A DNA stretch of 64,000 nucleotides, from NCBI GenBank assembly GCA_003260025.2, contig QFZU02000014.1, positions 37,678 through 101,677 of the forward strand, in the 5' to 3' direction. The first letter of the stretch is position 1, and each line of letters starts with the position of its first letter. The translations under genes and the position numbers were made by a program. The notes under the pieces are model-generated. The model had not been told where the DNA came from. It searched no databases and was given only the letters and a program-made list of their open reading frames with translations. The stretch is from Microbispora triticiradicis. GTDB lineage: Bacteria; Actinomycetota; Actinomycetes; Streptosporangiales; Streptosporangiaceae. Positions 8,756 through 17,734 of the stretch are shown piece after piece.

Positions 8756-10591
8756 TTACCGGATGAGGTTGATCCGGCCGGTGGCCGGCGGGGCGATCGG
8801 CGAGTGCGCGCCCATGTAGGCGACCAGCGCGTCGATGTCCAGCGGGCCGCTCCACAGGTTGGTGCTCTGCGTGAACACGGTGAAGCCGTCGCCGCCGCCG
8901 ACGAGGAAGTTGTTGGCGGCCACCCGGATCTGCTGGGTGTCGGTCACCGCGGTGCCGTTGATCTTGATGTCGGAGACCCGCGAGCCCTCCGGCTTCGTGG
9001 TGTCGAAGGTGTAGGTCAGCGACGAGGACGGCTGCAGGATCCGCTGGGTGATGCCGCCCGTGGTCGGGTCGACCTTCCAGATCTGCTGCTCCAGCAGCGC
9101 CTTCAGCTGGGCCCCGGTGAGCGTGACGACCTGCATGAGGTTGTTGAACGGCTGCACCGTGAAGGCCTCGCCGTACGTCACGACCCCGTCCCCCTCGGCG
9201 CCGCTCTGCGGGAAGGTCAGGTCGGCGCGGACGCCGCCCGGGTTCATCAGCGCGATCTCGGCGTTGCCGCCGGTCTTGGTCGCCTCCAGCTGCGCGTCGG
9301 CGATCAGGTCGCCGAGCGGGGTCTCGCCGACGTTGCTCCCCCGCCCGATCGTGGCGGTGATCTTGCCGATCGGCTTGTTGGCGACGGCCGAGACCCGCTC
9401 CTTCCAGGTGTTGATGTACGTCTCGGTGTCGGGGTCCGGGGTGACGGTGCGGGTCACCACGTTGTTCTTGGCGACGACGCTGGAGCGGATGACGTCCTTG
9501 GTCCTACGGTCGATCTTGAAGTCGATCTGGGTGATCGCGCGGCCGAACGAGGAGCCCTGGGTGTAGACGCGGTCCTGACCGGCCGGGTCCTTCACCTTGC
9601 AGACGTACGCCTGGTGGCTGTGGCCGCTGATGACCAGGTCGATCTGCGGGTCGAGCCCCTTGGCGATCCGCGAGCCGGCGCCGGGGACGACCGGGCACGA
9701 GCTGGGGTCCTGGTTGGGGGTGATGCCGTCGCCCTCGTGCACCAGCACGACCTGCGCCTTGACGCCGTGGCGGGCGAGGAGCTTCGACACCTTGTTGGCG
9801 GCCGCGATCTCCTCGGTGAACTTGAGGCCCGCGATGCCGGAGGCGGTGACGATGCTGGGGGTGGTCTGGGTCACCAGACCGATGAAGGCGACCTTCATCC
9901 CGTTGATCTTCTTGACGAAGTAGGGCGGCAGGGCGTAGTCGCCGTTCGACTCCTTCTGCACGTTGGCCCCGAGGTAGTCGAAGCTCGTGCCCTTCCACGT
10001 CCCGGCCGGGGAGCAGCCGTCGGCCGGGTGGCAGCCGCCGTTCATGATGCGCTTGAGCTCGTTGATGCCCTCGTCGAACTCGTGGTTGCCCGCCGAGGAG
10101 GTGGCGAGGCCGAGCTGGTCGAGCAGCGCGGCGGTCGGCTCGTCGTGGTAGGCCGCGGACAGCAGCGGCGAGGCGCCGATGAGGTCGCCGGCGCCCACCA
10201 GCAGGGTGTTGTCCGTACGCAGTTGCTTGAGGTGCGCGGCCAGGTAGGCGGCTCCGCCGGCGATCGAGTACTTGGCACCGGCGATGCCGGTGAGGGAGCC
10301 GTCCGTGTCGGTGAGCGGCCCGTTGGGGTCGAGGATCCGGGAGCCGGACCCGGTCGGGGGCTCCAGGTTGCCGTGCAGGTCGTTGATGGTCAGCAACCGG
10401 ACGGAGACGGAGGGGTCGGGCTGGTGGCCGTGCCCGGCCGGGTGCTTCGGCCCATGGTTCGTTCCATTGGAGACCGCGGGGGCGGCAGCCTTCGAAGCGG
10501 GATCGGCGACGGCCGGGCTCACGGTGAGAGCCGCGGCGCCCAGGATCGCGGCGCCGGCGACGGCCAGTCGCGTCAGGGATGCTCGGGTCAT
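8756..10591 (-). CDS. Secreted 5'-nucleotidase / 2',3'-cyclic phosphodiesterase (UshA family)
   Basis: 611 aa. A Sec signal peptide (residues 1-29, ending SPAVADP) is followed by a metallophosphatase domain with the di-metal motifs NDLHGN, AGDLIG, SSAGNHEFDEG, VLVHEGD and SGHSHQAY. A C-terminal 5'-nucleotidase substrate-binding domain contains NPGGVRADL and the aromatic stack GGDGFTVF. It hydrolyses extracellular nucleotides to nucleoside and phosphate. It is single-copy, convergent with glnR. Phosphate scavenging would fit the Pit transporter 3 kb away. Confidence 0.93.
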   Translation of the reverse strand: MTRASLTRLAVAGAAILGAAALTVSPAVADPASKAAAPAVSNGTNHGPKHPAGHGHQPDPSVSVRLLTINDLHGNLEPPTGSGSRILDPNGPLTDTDGSLTGIAGAKYSIAGGAAYLAAHLKQLRTDNTLLVGAGDLIGASPLLSAAYHDEPTAALLDQLGLATSSAGNHEFDEGINELKRIMNGGCHPADGCSPAGTWKGTSFDYLGANVQKESNGDYALPPYFVKKINGMKVAFIGLVTQTTPSIVTASGIAGLKFTEEIAAANKVSKLLARHGVKAQVVLVHEGDGITPNQDPSSCPVVPGAGSRIAKGLDPQIDLVISGHSHQAYVCKVKDPAGQDRVYTQGSSFGRAITQIDFKIDRRTKDVIRSSVVAKNNVVTRTVTPDPDTETYINTWKERVSAVANKPIGKITATIGRGSNVGETPLGDLIADAQLEATKTGGNAEIALMNPGGVRADLTFPQSGAEGDGVVTYGEAFTVQPFNNLMQVVTLTGAQLKALLEQQIWKVDPTTGGITQRILQPSSSLTYTFDTTKPEGSRVSDIKINGTAVTDTQQIRVAANNFLVGGGDGFTVFTQSTNLWSGPLDIDALVAYMGAHSPIAPPATGRINLIR

Positions 10592-10722
10592 GACCCCCGA
10601 CAGTAGAACGGCGATCTGATCGGGAAATGGCGCAAAGATAACGATTCAGGGAGGCCACGGCTGGCGTCTATTGCCGAAGCCCCCCGCCGGGGCGCGCCGG
10701 CCCCTCGCCTATCGTGCCAGGC

Positions 10723-11634
10723 ATGAACGTACGCGTGGAGATCACGGAAAGTCTCGGCGACGAGCAGGTTACGGCCGTGCTCGCTCTGGTGGAGGCGGCC
10801 GCCGAGGCCGACGGGGTGCGACCGCTCAACGAGCACGTGATGCTCCAGGTGCGCTACGGCGGCGTCCCGGGGGCGAGAGCCGTACTGCTGCACAAGGACG
10901 GCGACCTCGCCGGATTCGCCCACCTGGACCCACCCGGCGACCCGGCCGGCCCCGAGGAGGGACCGAGCGGCGAACTCGTGGTGCATCCGGCCTTCCGCGG
11001 GCTCGGCCTGGGCCGGCGGTTGCTCGACGCGGTGCTGGAGGCGAGCGGTGGCAGGCTCCGCCTGTGGGCCCACGGCGACCTGCCCGCCGCCGCCCGCCTC
11101 GCCCGGAGCGCGGGCCTGACCCGGGCGCGGTCGCTGTGGCGGATGCGCAGGCCACTGGCGGAGCCCCTGCCCGCCGCCCCGCTCCCCGAAGGCGTACGGC
11201 TGCGCACGTTCGAGCCCGGGCGCGACGAGCAGGCCTGGCTCGCGCTCAACGCGCAGGCCTTCGCCGCCCACCCCGAGCAGGGCTCCTGGACGATCGACGA
11301 CCTCGAACTGCGCGAACGCGAACCGTGGTTCGACCCCGCCGGCTTCTTCCTCGCCGTACGGGACGACACGCCGGTGGGCTTCCACTGGACCAAGGTGCAC
11401 CGCGACGGCGACGACGGCGAGCCGATCGGGGAGGTGTATGTCGTGGGGGTCGGGCCCGGCGAACGCGGCACGGGCCTCGGCCGGGCGCTGACGATCGCCG
11501 GGCTCGCGCACCTGCGCGGCCTCGGCCTGGCCCGGGTGATGCTCTACGTGGACGAGGAGAACGCCGCGGCGGTCCGGCTCTACGAGTCGCTCGGGTTCAC
11601 CCGGTGGATCACGGACGTGATGTACCGCCGGTGA
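10723..11634 (+). CDS. mshD: Mycothiol synthase (cysteinyl-GlcN-Ins acetyltransferase)
   Basis: 303 aa from ATG 10723. Two tandem GNAT acetyltransferase domains: the N-terminal one has the degraded acetyl-CoA loop FRGLGLGRRLLD, and the catalytic C-terminal one has VGPGERGTGLGRALT. It acetylates Cys-GlcN-Ins in the last step of mycothiol synthesis. Length and the ending YESLGFTRWITDVMYRR agree with MshD. Presence of mycothiol synthesis fixes the host as an actinobacterium. Confidence 0.95.
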   Translation: MNVRVEITESLGDEQVTAVLALVEAAAEADGVRPLNEHVMLQVRYGGVPGARAVLLHKDGDLAGFAHLDPPGDPAGPEEGPSGELVVHPAFRGLGLGRRLLDAVLEASGGRLRLWAHGDLPAAARLARSAGLTRARSLWRMRRPLAEPLPAAPLPEGVRLRTFEPGRDEQAWLALNAQAFAAHPEQGSWTIDDLELREREPWFDPAGFFLAVRDDTPVGFHWTKVHRDGDDGEPIGEVYVVGVGPGERGTGLGRALTIAGLAHLRGLGLARVMLYVDEENAAAVRLYESLGFTRWITDVMYRR

Positions 11635-11638
11635 CGAC

Positions 11639-11671
11639 GGCGGGCCGGTCCCGAAGGGGCGCCGGCCCGCC
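11639..11671. terminator. Hairpin between mshD and pit
   Basis: Arms GGCGGGCCGG (11639-11648) and CCGGCCCGCC (11662-11671) are fully complementary. The 13-base loop can pair further internally. It lies between convergent genes. Confidence 0.7.
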
Positions 11672-11674
11672 GGC

Positions 11675-12673
11675 TCAGCCGAGGATGAGGTTGAGGATGA
11701 AGTAGCCGATCGCGGCCACGACGGCCGCCGCCGGGATCGTCAGGACCCACGCGGTCACGATGCTGCCCGCGATGCCCCACCGTACGGCCGACAGCCGCTT
11801 GGTCGCGCCGACGCCCATGATGGCGCTGGTGATGGTGTGGGTGGTCGAGATGGGCGCGCCGAACCCGAGGGCCGCCGTGTAGAGCACGCTCGCCGCGGCG
11901 GCCTCGGCCGCGAAGCCCTGCGGCGGGTCGAGGTGGATGATCCGGCGGCCGAGGGTGCGCATGATCCGCCACCCGCCGGCGTACGTGCCGAGGGAGATCG
12001 CCAGCGCCGAGGACGTGATGACCCACTCGGGGATGTGCGAGTCGGGAGAGACGTAGCCGCCGACGACCAGCGCGAGGAAGATCACACCCATCGTCTTCTG
12101 GGCGTCCTGCAGGCCGTGACCGAGGGCCATCGCGGCCGCCGACAGCGTCTGGGCGTACCGGAACCCCTTGCTGGCCCGGTGGGGGTTGGCCTTACGGAAG
12201 ATCCACAAGATCGCGATCATGATGACCGCGCCCAGGAGGAGCCCCACGACGGGGGACAGCACCATCGGGATGACGACCTTCTCGATCACCCCGCTCCAGT
12301 GCACGGACGCGCTCGCCGCCAGTGCCGAGCCGACGAGCCCGCCGATCAGGGCGTGACTGCTCGACGACGGCAGGCCGAAGTACCAGGTGATGAGGTTCCA
12401 CACGATGGCGCCGAACAGCGCCCCGCCGACGATGATCAGGCCGTGCCTGCCGTCCGGGGCGTCGATGATCCCCTTACCCACGGTCGAGGCGACCGAGGTG
12501 CCGAGATGGGCGCCGATGAAGTTCATGACCGCCGCCATGAGCAGCGCCACCCGGGGGGTCAGCGCCCGGGTGGAGACCGACGTGGCGATCGCGTTCGCGG
12601 CGTCGTGGAAGCCGTTCGTATAGTCGAACACCAGCGCGATGACGACCACGCTGATGACAAGCGCGAGCTCCAC
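11675..12673 (-). CDS. pit: Low-affinity inorganic phosphate transporter (PiT family)
   Basis: 332 aa starting at GTG 12673, directly abutting the DUF47 stop. About ten transmembrane helices. The paired PiT signatures are present: FDYTNGFHDAANAIATSV near the N terminus and GFGAPISTTHTITSAIMGVG near the C terminus. It imports metal-phosphate with protons. Co-transcription with a DUF47/PhoU-like protein is the standard arrangement. Confidence 0.95.
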   Translation of the reverse strand: MELALVISVVVIALVFDYTNGFHDAANAIATSVSTRALTPRVALLMAAVMNFIGAHLGTSVASTVGKGIIDAPDGRHGLIIVGGALFGAIVWNLITWYFGLPSSSSHALIGGLVGSALAASASVHWSGVIEKVVIPMVLSPVVGLLLGAVIMIAILWIFRKANPHRASKGFRYAQTLSAAAMALGHGLQDAQKTMGVIFLALVVGGYVSPDSHIPEWVITSSALAISLGTYAGGWRIMRTLGRRIIHLDPPQGFAAEAAAASVLYTAALGFGAPISTTHTITSAIMGVGATKRLSAVRWGIAGSIVTAWVLTIPAAAVVAAIGYFILNLILG

Positions 12674-13291
12674 TTAGCTTTCCTTGACCGCGATCGTCTC
12701 GACCGTGTTCGCGACGTGCTCGAAGGCGTCCGCGGCGAGCTCGAGCTGCTCGATGACCTCACGCATCTTCATCACGGTCAGCGCGTCGTACTCACCGCTG
12801 AAGAGCTTGGCCAGCAGCCGGCGATAGATCTGGTCGGCCTGGTTCTCCAGCCGGTTGATCTCGATCCAGTACTCGTTGAGGTGCTGCATAGAGCGCAGGC
12901 GCGGCATCGCGTCCGCGGTGAGCTCCGCCGCCCTCTCCAGGACCTCCACCTGGCGTACGACCTCCTTGGGCAGGTGGTCGATCTGGTAGAGGACGATCAG
13001 GTCGGCGGCGGCCTCCATGAAGTCCATCACGTCGTCGAGGTTCGACGCGAGGCGGTAGATGTCCTCACGGTCGAAGGGCGTGATGAAGCTCTCGTTGAGC
13101 CGGTTCATGATGGCGTGAGTGCGCTCGTCACCCGCGTGTTCGCAGGCACGCATCTTCTCGGCCAGGGCGTCACGGTCCGAACCGTCGCTGATGATCTCGA
13201 CCAGCAGACGCGATGCGGTGACGAGGTTGTTCGCCGAGTCGGCGAACAAGTCGTAGTAGCTGTCCTCACGGGGCGTGAGACGCAGGCGCAC
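12674..13291 (-). CDS. DUF47 (PhoU-like) regulator of Pit
   Basis: 205 aa, all-helical, starting MRLRLTPREDSYYDLF, which is typical of DUF47/TIGR00153 proteins. The conserved metal-site segments (EHAGDERTH and NLDDVMDFMEAAADL) are present. It is encoded immediately upstream of pit and probably modulates the transporter. About 155 bp with no gene separate it from dcd. Confidence 0.92.
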   Translation of the reverse strand: MRLRLTPREDSYYDLFADSANNLVTASRLLVEIISDGSDRDALAEKMRACEHAGDERTHAIMNRLNESFITPFDREDIYRLASNLDDVMDFMEAAADLIVLYQIDHLPKEVVRQVEVLERAAELTADAMPRLRSMQHLNEYWIEINRLENQADQIYRRLLAKLFSGEYDALTVMKMREVIEQLELAADAFEHVANTVETIAVKES

Positions 13292-13446
13292 GTCGTTTCT
13301 CCAGTGTGCGGGGACGGTCCGCAGAGAAGGGTACGGGTTACCAGTTGAAATGCGAAGTTCAGGCCATGCAGGCCCACTTGTAACCTACTCTTCCCCTCCC
13401 AGCTGCCCGGAAGGGCTCCCGTGACACACTTGTTGCCAGGTTCCGC

Positions 13447-14022
13447 TCAGATCCTCGTCCGGTGGAAGTTGAGGAACGACCGGCTGGGAGTCGGCCCCCG
13501 CTGCCCCTGATAGCGCGAACCGTACCGGTCCGAGCCGTACGGGAACTCGGCGGGCGAGCTGAGCCGGAACATGCAGAGCTGGCCGATCTTCATGCCGGGC
13601 CACAGCTTGATCGGCAGTGTGGCGACGTTCGACAGTTCGAGCGTCACATGCCCCTGGAAACCGGGGTCGATGAACCCGGCCGTGGAGTGCGTGAGCAGTC
13701 CCAGCCGGCCCAGGCTCGACTTGCCTTCGAGCCGTGAGGCGATGTCGTCCGGAAGGCTGATCACCTCGTACGTGCTGGCCAGCACGAACTCCCCCGGATG
13801 CAGGATGAACGGCTCGTCGCCGTCCGGCTCCACCTGCCGGGTCAGGTCGGGCTGCTCCATCGCCGGGTCGATGTGCGGGTACCGGTGGTTCTCGAACACC
13901 CGGAAGTAGCGGTCCAGGCGTACGTCGACACTGGACGGCTGGATCATCACCGGGTCGTACGGGTCGAGCTTCACCCTGCCCGACTCGATCTCGGCGCGAA
14001 GGTCACGATCGGAAAGCAGCAC
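13447..14022 (-). CDS. dcd: dCTP deaminase (probably bifunctional, dUMP-forming)
   Basis: 191 aa. The trimeric dCTP deaminase/dUTPase fold has signature segments [24 protein letters not shown] and [10 protein letters not shown], where the Glu is the catalytic base for deamination. It makes dUTP, or dUMP directly in the bifunctional actinobacterial type. Length equals the family norm. Nothing suggests an operon; it sits just before the tRNA-Gly integration site, on the opposite strand. Confidence 0.95.
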   Translation of the reverse strand: MLLSDRDLRAEIESGRVKLDPYDPVMIQPSSVDVRLDRYFRVFENHRYPHIDPAMEQPDLTRQVEPDGDEPFILHPGEFVLASTYEVISLPDDIASRLEGKSSLGRLGLLTHSTAGFIDPGFQGHVTLELSNVATLPIKLWPGMKIGQLCMFRLSSPAEFPYGSDRYGSRYQGQRGPTPSRSFLNFHRTRI

Positions 14023-14139
14023 GGTGCCAGGCTAGTAGGCCCGTTGAGCGCCGGTGTCAGGGATCTTCGCGTCGGGACTGCAGGAGCACGCCTTGAATCC
14101 GCTACAGTAGGGGCAGCGACGGGCTCCACGGCCCGTCAC

Positions 14140-14213
14140 GCGGGTGTAGTTCAATGGCAGAACATCAGCTTCCCAAGCTGACAGCGCGGGTTCGATTCCC
14201 GTCACCCGCTCCA
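14140..14213 (+). tRNA. tRNA-Gly (anticodon CCC)
   Basis: A full cloverleaf: acceptor GCGGGTG/CACCCGC, D arm GTTC...GAAC, anticodon stem TCAGC/GCTGA with loop TTCCCAA (anticodon CCC), T arm CGGGTTCGATTCCCG, discriminator T and encoded CCA. Its 3' half (14169-14213) is repeated three times within the next 3 kb, so it is the attB of a family of integrative elements that rebuild the tRNA end on insertion. Confidence 0.97.
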
Positions 14214-14216
14214 CTC

Positions 14217-14588
14217 TCAGAGCGTTCGCTGCTCCCCGGCATCGTCAGGAGGGTCGAGGAGACCGCAGGCTTGCTCGATCTCCCCTGACTCGATCAGGTC
14301 GCGAATCGCAGCTGCCATTCCCTCGAAGCCGACGTCCCTGATGATGATCAGGTCGGAGCACCAGAAGTACCGGCCACCAAGGGACTCTCCGGTGCGTGCG
14401 TTCTTATTCATGAGCTTCTGGACCACGTCCAAGGTCATGAAGGTCGCGTATCGACGGGAGCCGTCGGGAAAGGTGATCGTGGCGTCCGCCTCATCGGCCG
14501 TGTCCGGCTCATAGCCTTCCCACGCCGGAATGGTCACCTCGAACAGAGGGTCCGCGATCGTGTAGAAGGTCCCATCGAAGCTGATCAC
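14217..14588 (-). CDS. Hypothetical protein in tRNA-Gly element
   Basis: 123 aa if started at GTG 14588, 5 bases after GGCGG; an ATG at 14660 would add 24 unconvincing residues. The N-terminal half has a beta-hairpin pattern with many acidic residues, followed by FxxLDVVQKLMNKNARTGE and a helical end. No family recognised. Its stop lies 3 bp from the tRNA 3' end, so it belongs to the inserted DNA. GC at third positions is lower than in flanking core genes, which supports transfer. Confidence 0.6.
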   Translation of the reverse strand: MISFDGTFYTIADPLFEVTIPAWEGYEPDTADEADATITFPDGSRRYATFMTLDVVQKLMNKNARTGESLGGRYFWCSDLIIIRDVGFEGMAAAIRDLIESGEIEQACGLLDPPDDAGEQRTL

Positions 14589-14660
14589 CGTTCCGCCTCT
14601 TTCTGATCCTCTGGGAGACCGTAACAAGATCGACACCGAAAAGCACGTGGCGCAATACAC

Positions 14661-15326
14661 ATGGACTCTGGACTCCTACAAACCGACGGCCAAGGGGCGC
14701 ACAATCGACCTGTGGTGCCCCAGGACTCCCCTCTTCTCAAAGCCGCTCGCCTATGCCTCGCCGACGTCCGAGCCGAGGAAACCGCCATCGAGGTGGCCGA
14801 TGTGTTGGAGTACCTGAAGCATGACGAGTGGGAGATGGCCCTCCTCCTCCTTGAAGACCTCGGTGACGCGCATCCACAGCCGCCCGAGTTCTGGAGTCTC
14901 CTTGCGGACGCCGCGCGCCTGATGTGGCTCATGAGCGACGTCGCCTGGTACGAGTGGCGACACGACGAAGCCCGCAACGGTGGCATCCGGGCTGAACTCT
15001 GCCTCGTGTCCACCGAGAATGGGAGCCGCGCAACACCCATTCCCCCCTGCAGCGGCATCCTCCGTCCCATGTGGGACATCGGCCATCTCACACCGGCCGG
15101 CGAACCCCTGCTCAGCATCGCCAGGCTGTGGGTCGAAGGCCCTGATCCCCTGGAGCCAGGCGGATGCTCAGCGGTCAGGCTGCTCCCCATGACCTTCGAG
15201 CATTGGCGGCATCTCAAACCAGGTGATCCGATCATGATGCATGAGAGGCGGCCTCCTGCCGGAACGGCACGCGTGATCGAGATCTTGCAACCCGTGACAG
15301 CCGATGCACAGCCGCGGGAAGCCTGA
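14661..15326 (+). CDS. Hypothetical protein, helical N-domain plus EF-Tu-barrel-like C-domain
   Basis: 221 aa from ATG 14661; GTG codons at 14712/14715 are alternatives since no clear ribosome-binding site is seen. Residues 25-90 are helical and rich in Leu and acidic residues, loosely like MafI/immunity-type small proteins. Residues 105-215 look like a translation-factor domain-3 beta barrel (IRAELCLVST...GILRPMWDIG...LKPGDPIMMHE). The function is unknown. It is cargo of the first att-bounded remnant. Confidence 0.55.
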   Translation: MDSGLLQTDGQGAHNRPVVPQDSPLLKAARLCLADVRAEETAIEVADVLEYLKHDEWEMALLLLEDLGDAHPQPPEFWSLLADAARLMWLMSDVAWYEWRHDEARNGGIRAELCLVSTENGSRATPIPPCSGILRPMWDIGHLTPAGEPLLSIARLWVEGPDPLEPGGCSAVRLLPMTFEHWRHLKPGDPIMMHERRPPAGTARVIEILQPVTADAQPREA

Positions 15327-15343
15327 CTGCGCATGGTCGCGTC

Positions 15344-15463
15344 GTGCCCGTTGCGTGCCCGTTCGGTTGGCGATCAGCGGGAAGCAAAAGGGACTCGCGG
15401 TGACTCGACCGCCATAGACCCAGGTCAACGTTTTCCCAGCTCAGACGGCTTGATCTTGAAAGA
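15344..15463 (+). pseudogene. Remnant of integrase 3' end and element right arm (copy 1)
   Basis: Plus-strand codons read VPVACPFGWRSAGSKRDSR then stop, closely matching copy 3 (16905) and more distantly copies 2 and 4. In each of the first three the segment ends at a copy of the tRNA 3' end. In actinobacterial elements the tyrosine integrase gene sits beside attP, so I read these as integrase C-terminal relics (inference). Confidence 0.5.
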
Positions 15464-15508
15464 CTTCCCAAGCTGACAGCGCGGGTTCGATTCCCGTCAC
15501 CCGCTCCA
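15464..15508 (+). repeat. Duplicate of tRNA-Gly 3' end (att site 1)
   Basis: 45 bp identical to 14169-14213 (anticodon loop through CCA). It is followed by AAGGCCCAGGTCA a few bases on, as are the other two copies. Confidence 0.92.
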
Positions 15509-15566
15509 AGCGAGAAGGCCCAGGTCAACGTATGGCCTTGCCCATGACCGAGGCTCATGCGTCTCC

Positions 15567-16205
15567 TCACTTTGACCGGCAAAAATGCCTTTGGCGAGAA
15601 CTCAGGCCAAGGTCACCGATGGCAGCCGCAGTGTGGGTGCCCGCGCCCGCGCATTGCCATACAGCAGTTCCCTCCACGAAGGCAGCATGTAGGCCAAGCC
15701 GATGCTCGGGACAGATAGGCCACACTCCCCAGATGTGTTCGATTACGACGTCCTGAACCGCGTCCGCGATCTCGACAAGCGCGGCGCCAGCGTCTCTACC
15801 GCTGCTCGGCCAAATGGCAGGACTGCCATAACCACCGCAGCACCCCACCCGCGCGCAGCCGCTGTCGTCCCAGTTTGGGAACGTGATCCCCAGCACCACA
15901 TCGATACCTGCGGCGCGGACATCGCCTTCCACGACCTTCACTGCTGTCTCCAGCGTGGCCCACAGTTGATCGAAACCTGTCGCCCTAAGCAGGTCCCGCC
16001 CGAGCCGGGCCACTTCCTGAGATGTCAACTCCGCCGCCGGGCGTTCCAGGATCTCCCTTACCGGAGGGCAGCCTAAATCGGCTTCCTCCATTAGGCACGC
16101 AAGCTCGACAACCGGCTCGGCGCCAAGGTCGCCCTCACGCAGCCCCCGGTAGATCTGGGCGGCGAACCGCCCGGCGTCGCTCCCGTCCTGATAGATGGAG
16201 TACAC
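15567..16205 (-). CDS. Hypothetical protein with C-terminal Cys/His site
   Basis: 212 aa from GTG 16205, with GGGAG 11 bases upstream; the frame stays open to GTG 16286, exactly where the integrase-tail repeat begins, so the original N terminus may have been replaced at a recombination joint. The C-terminal third contains WPICPEHRLGLHA and AVWQCAGAGTHT, a CxxH...H and Cx6H pattern that could bind zinc. No family assigned. Cargo of the second att-bounded remnant. Confidence 0.55.
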   Translation of the reverse strand: MYSIYQDGSDAGRFAAQIYRGLREGDLGAEPVVELACLMEEADLGCPPVREILERPAAELTSQEVARLGRDLLRATGFDQLWATLETAVKVVEGDVRAAGIDVVLGITFPNWDDSGCARVGCCGGYGSPAIWPSSGRDAGAALVEIADAVQDVVIEHIWGVWPICPEHRLGLHAAFVEGTAVWQCAGAGTHTAAAIGDLGLSSRQRHFCRSK

Positions 16206-16285
16206 GTCAGGAATTGTCTCCCTGCTCGACTTGAATGACCAACGCGAGCCCAGATAGCGAAGCGGCCAGGCCACGACCTTGATCA

Positions 16286-16408
16286 CGTGCCAGATGCGTG
16301 CCAGAACGGACGGCGATCAGCGGGCAAGCGCGGAGACTCACGGTCACTCGGTCATCCCTGACCTGCACCCCAGTTTTCCCAGCTCAGCACGGCAAGATCA
16401 GTAGCCTA
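16286..16408 (+). pseudogene. Remnant of integrase 3' end and element right arm (copy 2)
   Basis: Plus-strand codons read VPDACQNGRRSAG...RDSRSLGHP then stop, and the next bases run into att site 2. It is nearly the same as copy 4 at 28766, which lacks an att site. It differs from copies 1 and 3, so at least two element lineages visited this tRNA. Confidence 0.5.
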
Positions 16409-16452
16409 TTCCCAAGCTGACAGCGCGGGTTCGATTCCCGTCACCCGCTCCA
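16409..16452 (+). repeat. Duplicate of tRNA-Gly 3' end (att site 2)
   Basis: 44 bp identical to the tRNA 3' end including CCA. Confidence 0.92.
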
Positions 16453-16483
16453 CCTACGAAGGCCCAGGTCAGGGCTGGCTGGT

Positions 16484-16789
16484 TCACTTCTTGAGCCACA
16501 TCCTGAAGCCGACTACTCCCGCCGTCAAGAAGATGGCCACCATGGCAATCAGTTGCCAGCGAAACTCGATTTCCAGTGCTGACCGCGCGCTTTTCAGTTG
16601 CAGCCTCACCACTGTGTCGTCGATGTACTGCAACTGTTCGTTGGTCAACGGCGGGTAGACCACGCGCGGCAGAAAGATCACGCCTGCCCCGACCAGGGCA
16701 ACAAGCAGAAGCAGCGCCATCAGGCATGCGAAGGACCGTACGGAAGTACCCAAATGATCACCTCTCTCAAAATGATCAATGTTCCACAT
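16484..16789 (-). CDS. Small two-helix membrane protein
   Basis: Up to 101 aa from ATG 16789; a TTG near 16754 preceded by GAGAGG is a better-supported start and gives about 89 aa. Two transmembrane helices (ACLMALLLLVALVGAGVIFL and LIAMVAIFLTAGVVGFRMWL) flank a polar helix of about 35 residues (NEQLQYIDDTVVRLQLK), giving a hairpin topology. Function unknown. It is the only gene in the third att-bounded remnant. Confidence 0.6.
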   Translation of the reverse strand: MWNIDHFERGDHLGTSVRSFACLMALLLLVALVGAGVIFLPRVVYPPLTNEQLQYIDDTVVRLQLKSARSALEIEFRWQLIAMVAIFLTAGVVGFRMWLKK

Positions 16790-16904
16790 CCCCTGATCGC
16801 GGACAACGCCTCTGCCCAGTTCGCATGCCGGAGCCCGCTATCGCTTACCCTGCGGGGAACGCTGCGCCCACGGCCGATGCGGATGCGGACAACCCCGAAA
16901 CGGC

Positions 16905-17024
16905 GTGCCCGTTGCGTGCCCGTTCGGTCGGCGACCAGCGGAAGACAGCGGGGACTCACGGTGACTCCACCGGCGTAGGTCCAGGTCAGAGTTTGCCCAG
17001 CTCAGACGACGTGATCTTGAAAGA
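16905..17024 (+). pseudogene. Remnant of integrase 3' end and element right arm (copy 3)
   Basis: Plus-strand codons read VPVACPFGRRPAEDSGDSR then stop, followed by a segment almost identical to the one before att site 1 (CCCAGCTCAGAC, GATCTTGAAAGA). This is a decayed sister of copy 1. Confidence 0.5.
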
Positions 17025-17069
17025 CTTCCCAAGCTGACAGCACGGGTTCGATTCCCGTCACCCGCTCCA
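17025..17069 (+). repeat. Duplicate of tRNA-Gly 3' end (att site 3)
   Basis: 45 bp matching the tRNA 3' end with one mismatch (A for G in the T-stem side). It is followed by 185 bp with no gene before the next ORF. Confidence 0.9.
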
Positions 17070-17254
17070 CACGCAAAGGCCCAGGTCAGGGAGCACATCC
17101 CAACCCGGGCCTTGATTGTTTCTGAGGCTCTTTGATCTTCGCGTTCCATTAGCGTGCCATTAGCTCTTGGTCAGCCCACCGGGGCCAGGCTCTGTTCGCA
17201 GTCCAGATCTTCAGTTCATGAGTAACTGGTTCAGGAACAGGCTGAGGAGGCGGG

Positions 17255-17734
17255 ATGAACAGGGTCGTGGTCCTCGGACGGGGTGGCGCGGGCAAGTCCA
17301 CGCTCGCGGTCCGGCTCGGTGAGGTGCTGTCGCTGCCGGTCGTCGAACTGGACAAGCGCTTCTGGAGCGCCGGGCTCTCTCCCACCCCCAAGGAGGAGTG
17401 GGAGGTCGTTCAGCGGCGGCTCGTCGATGCGCCCCAATGGGTCCTCGATGGCGACCTGGGTCCCTACGACGTCCTCGACGTCCGTCTACGAGCCGCTGAC
17501 ACGGTGGTCGTCCTGGACTTTCCGCTCTGGCGCTGCGCCTGGCGTGCGCTGCGCCGCTCCCGCGAGGATCTGACCTTCTGGCGCTGGGTCCTCACCTACC
17601 GGTGTCGCGCTCTGCCCCTTGTGATGGACGCGATCGCCGAACACGCGGGCACCGCCGAACTCCATGTGCTGAAGGACCCCGACGGAGTCGAACGCTTCCT
17701 GGCCAGCGCGAACGGGGCCACGCCCCGGCCCTAG
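17255..17734 (+). CDS. P-loop kinase-like protein (FlaR/topology-modulation type)
   Basis: 159 aa from ATG 17255. A Walker A GRGGAGKST at residues 8-16 and the LPVVELDKRFW segment are typical of adenylate-kinase-like FlaR proteins often annotated 'topology modulation protein'. A C-terminal LKDPDGVERFLA completes the fold. The substrate is unknown. The 3' end abuts a transposase remnant, so the last few residues could have been altered. Confidence 0.8.
   Translation: MNRVVVLGRGGAGKSTLAVRLGEVLSLPVVELDKRFWSAGLSPTPKEEWEVVQRRLVDAPQWVLDGDLGPYDVLDVRLRAADTVVVLDFPLWRCAWRALRRSREDLTFWRWVLTYRCRALPLVMDAIAEHAGTAELHVLKDPDGVERFLASANGATPRP

Noticed and set aside
14032..17149. Minus-strand frames containing GAGDGNRTRAVSLG over each att copy
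   Set aside because: They are simply the reverse translation of the tRNA-Gly 3' end, which occurs four times; not genes.
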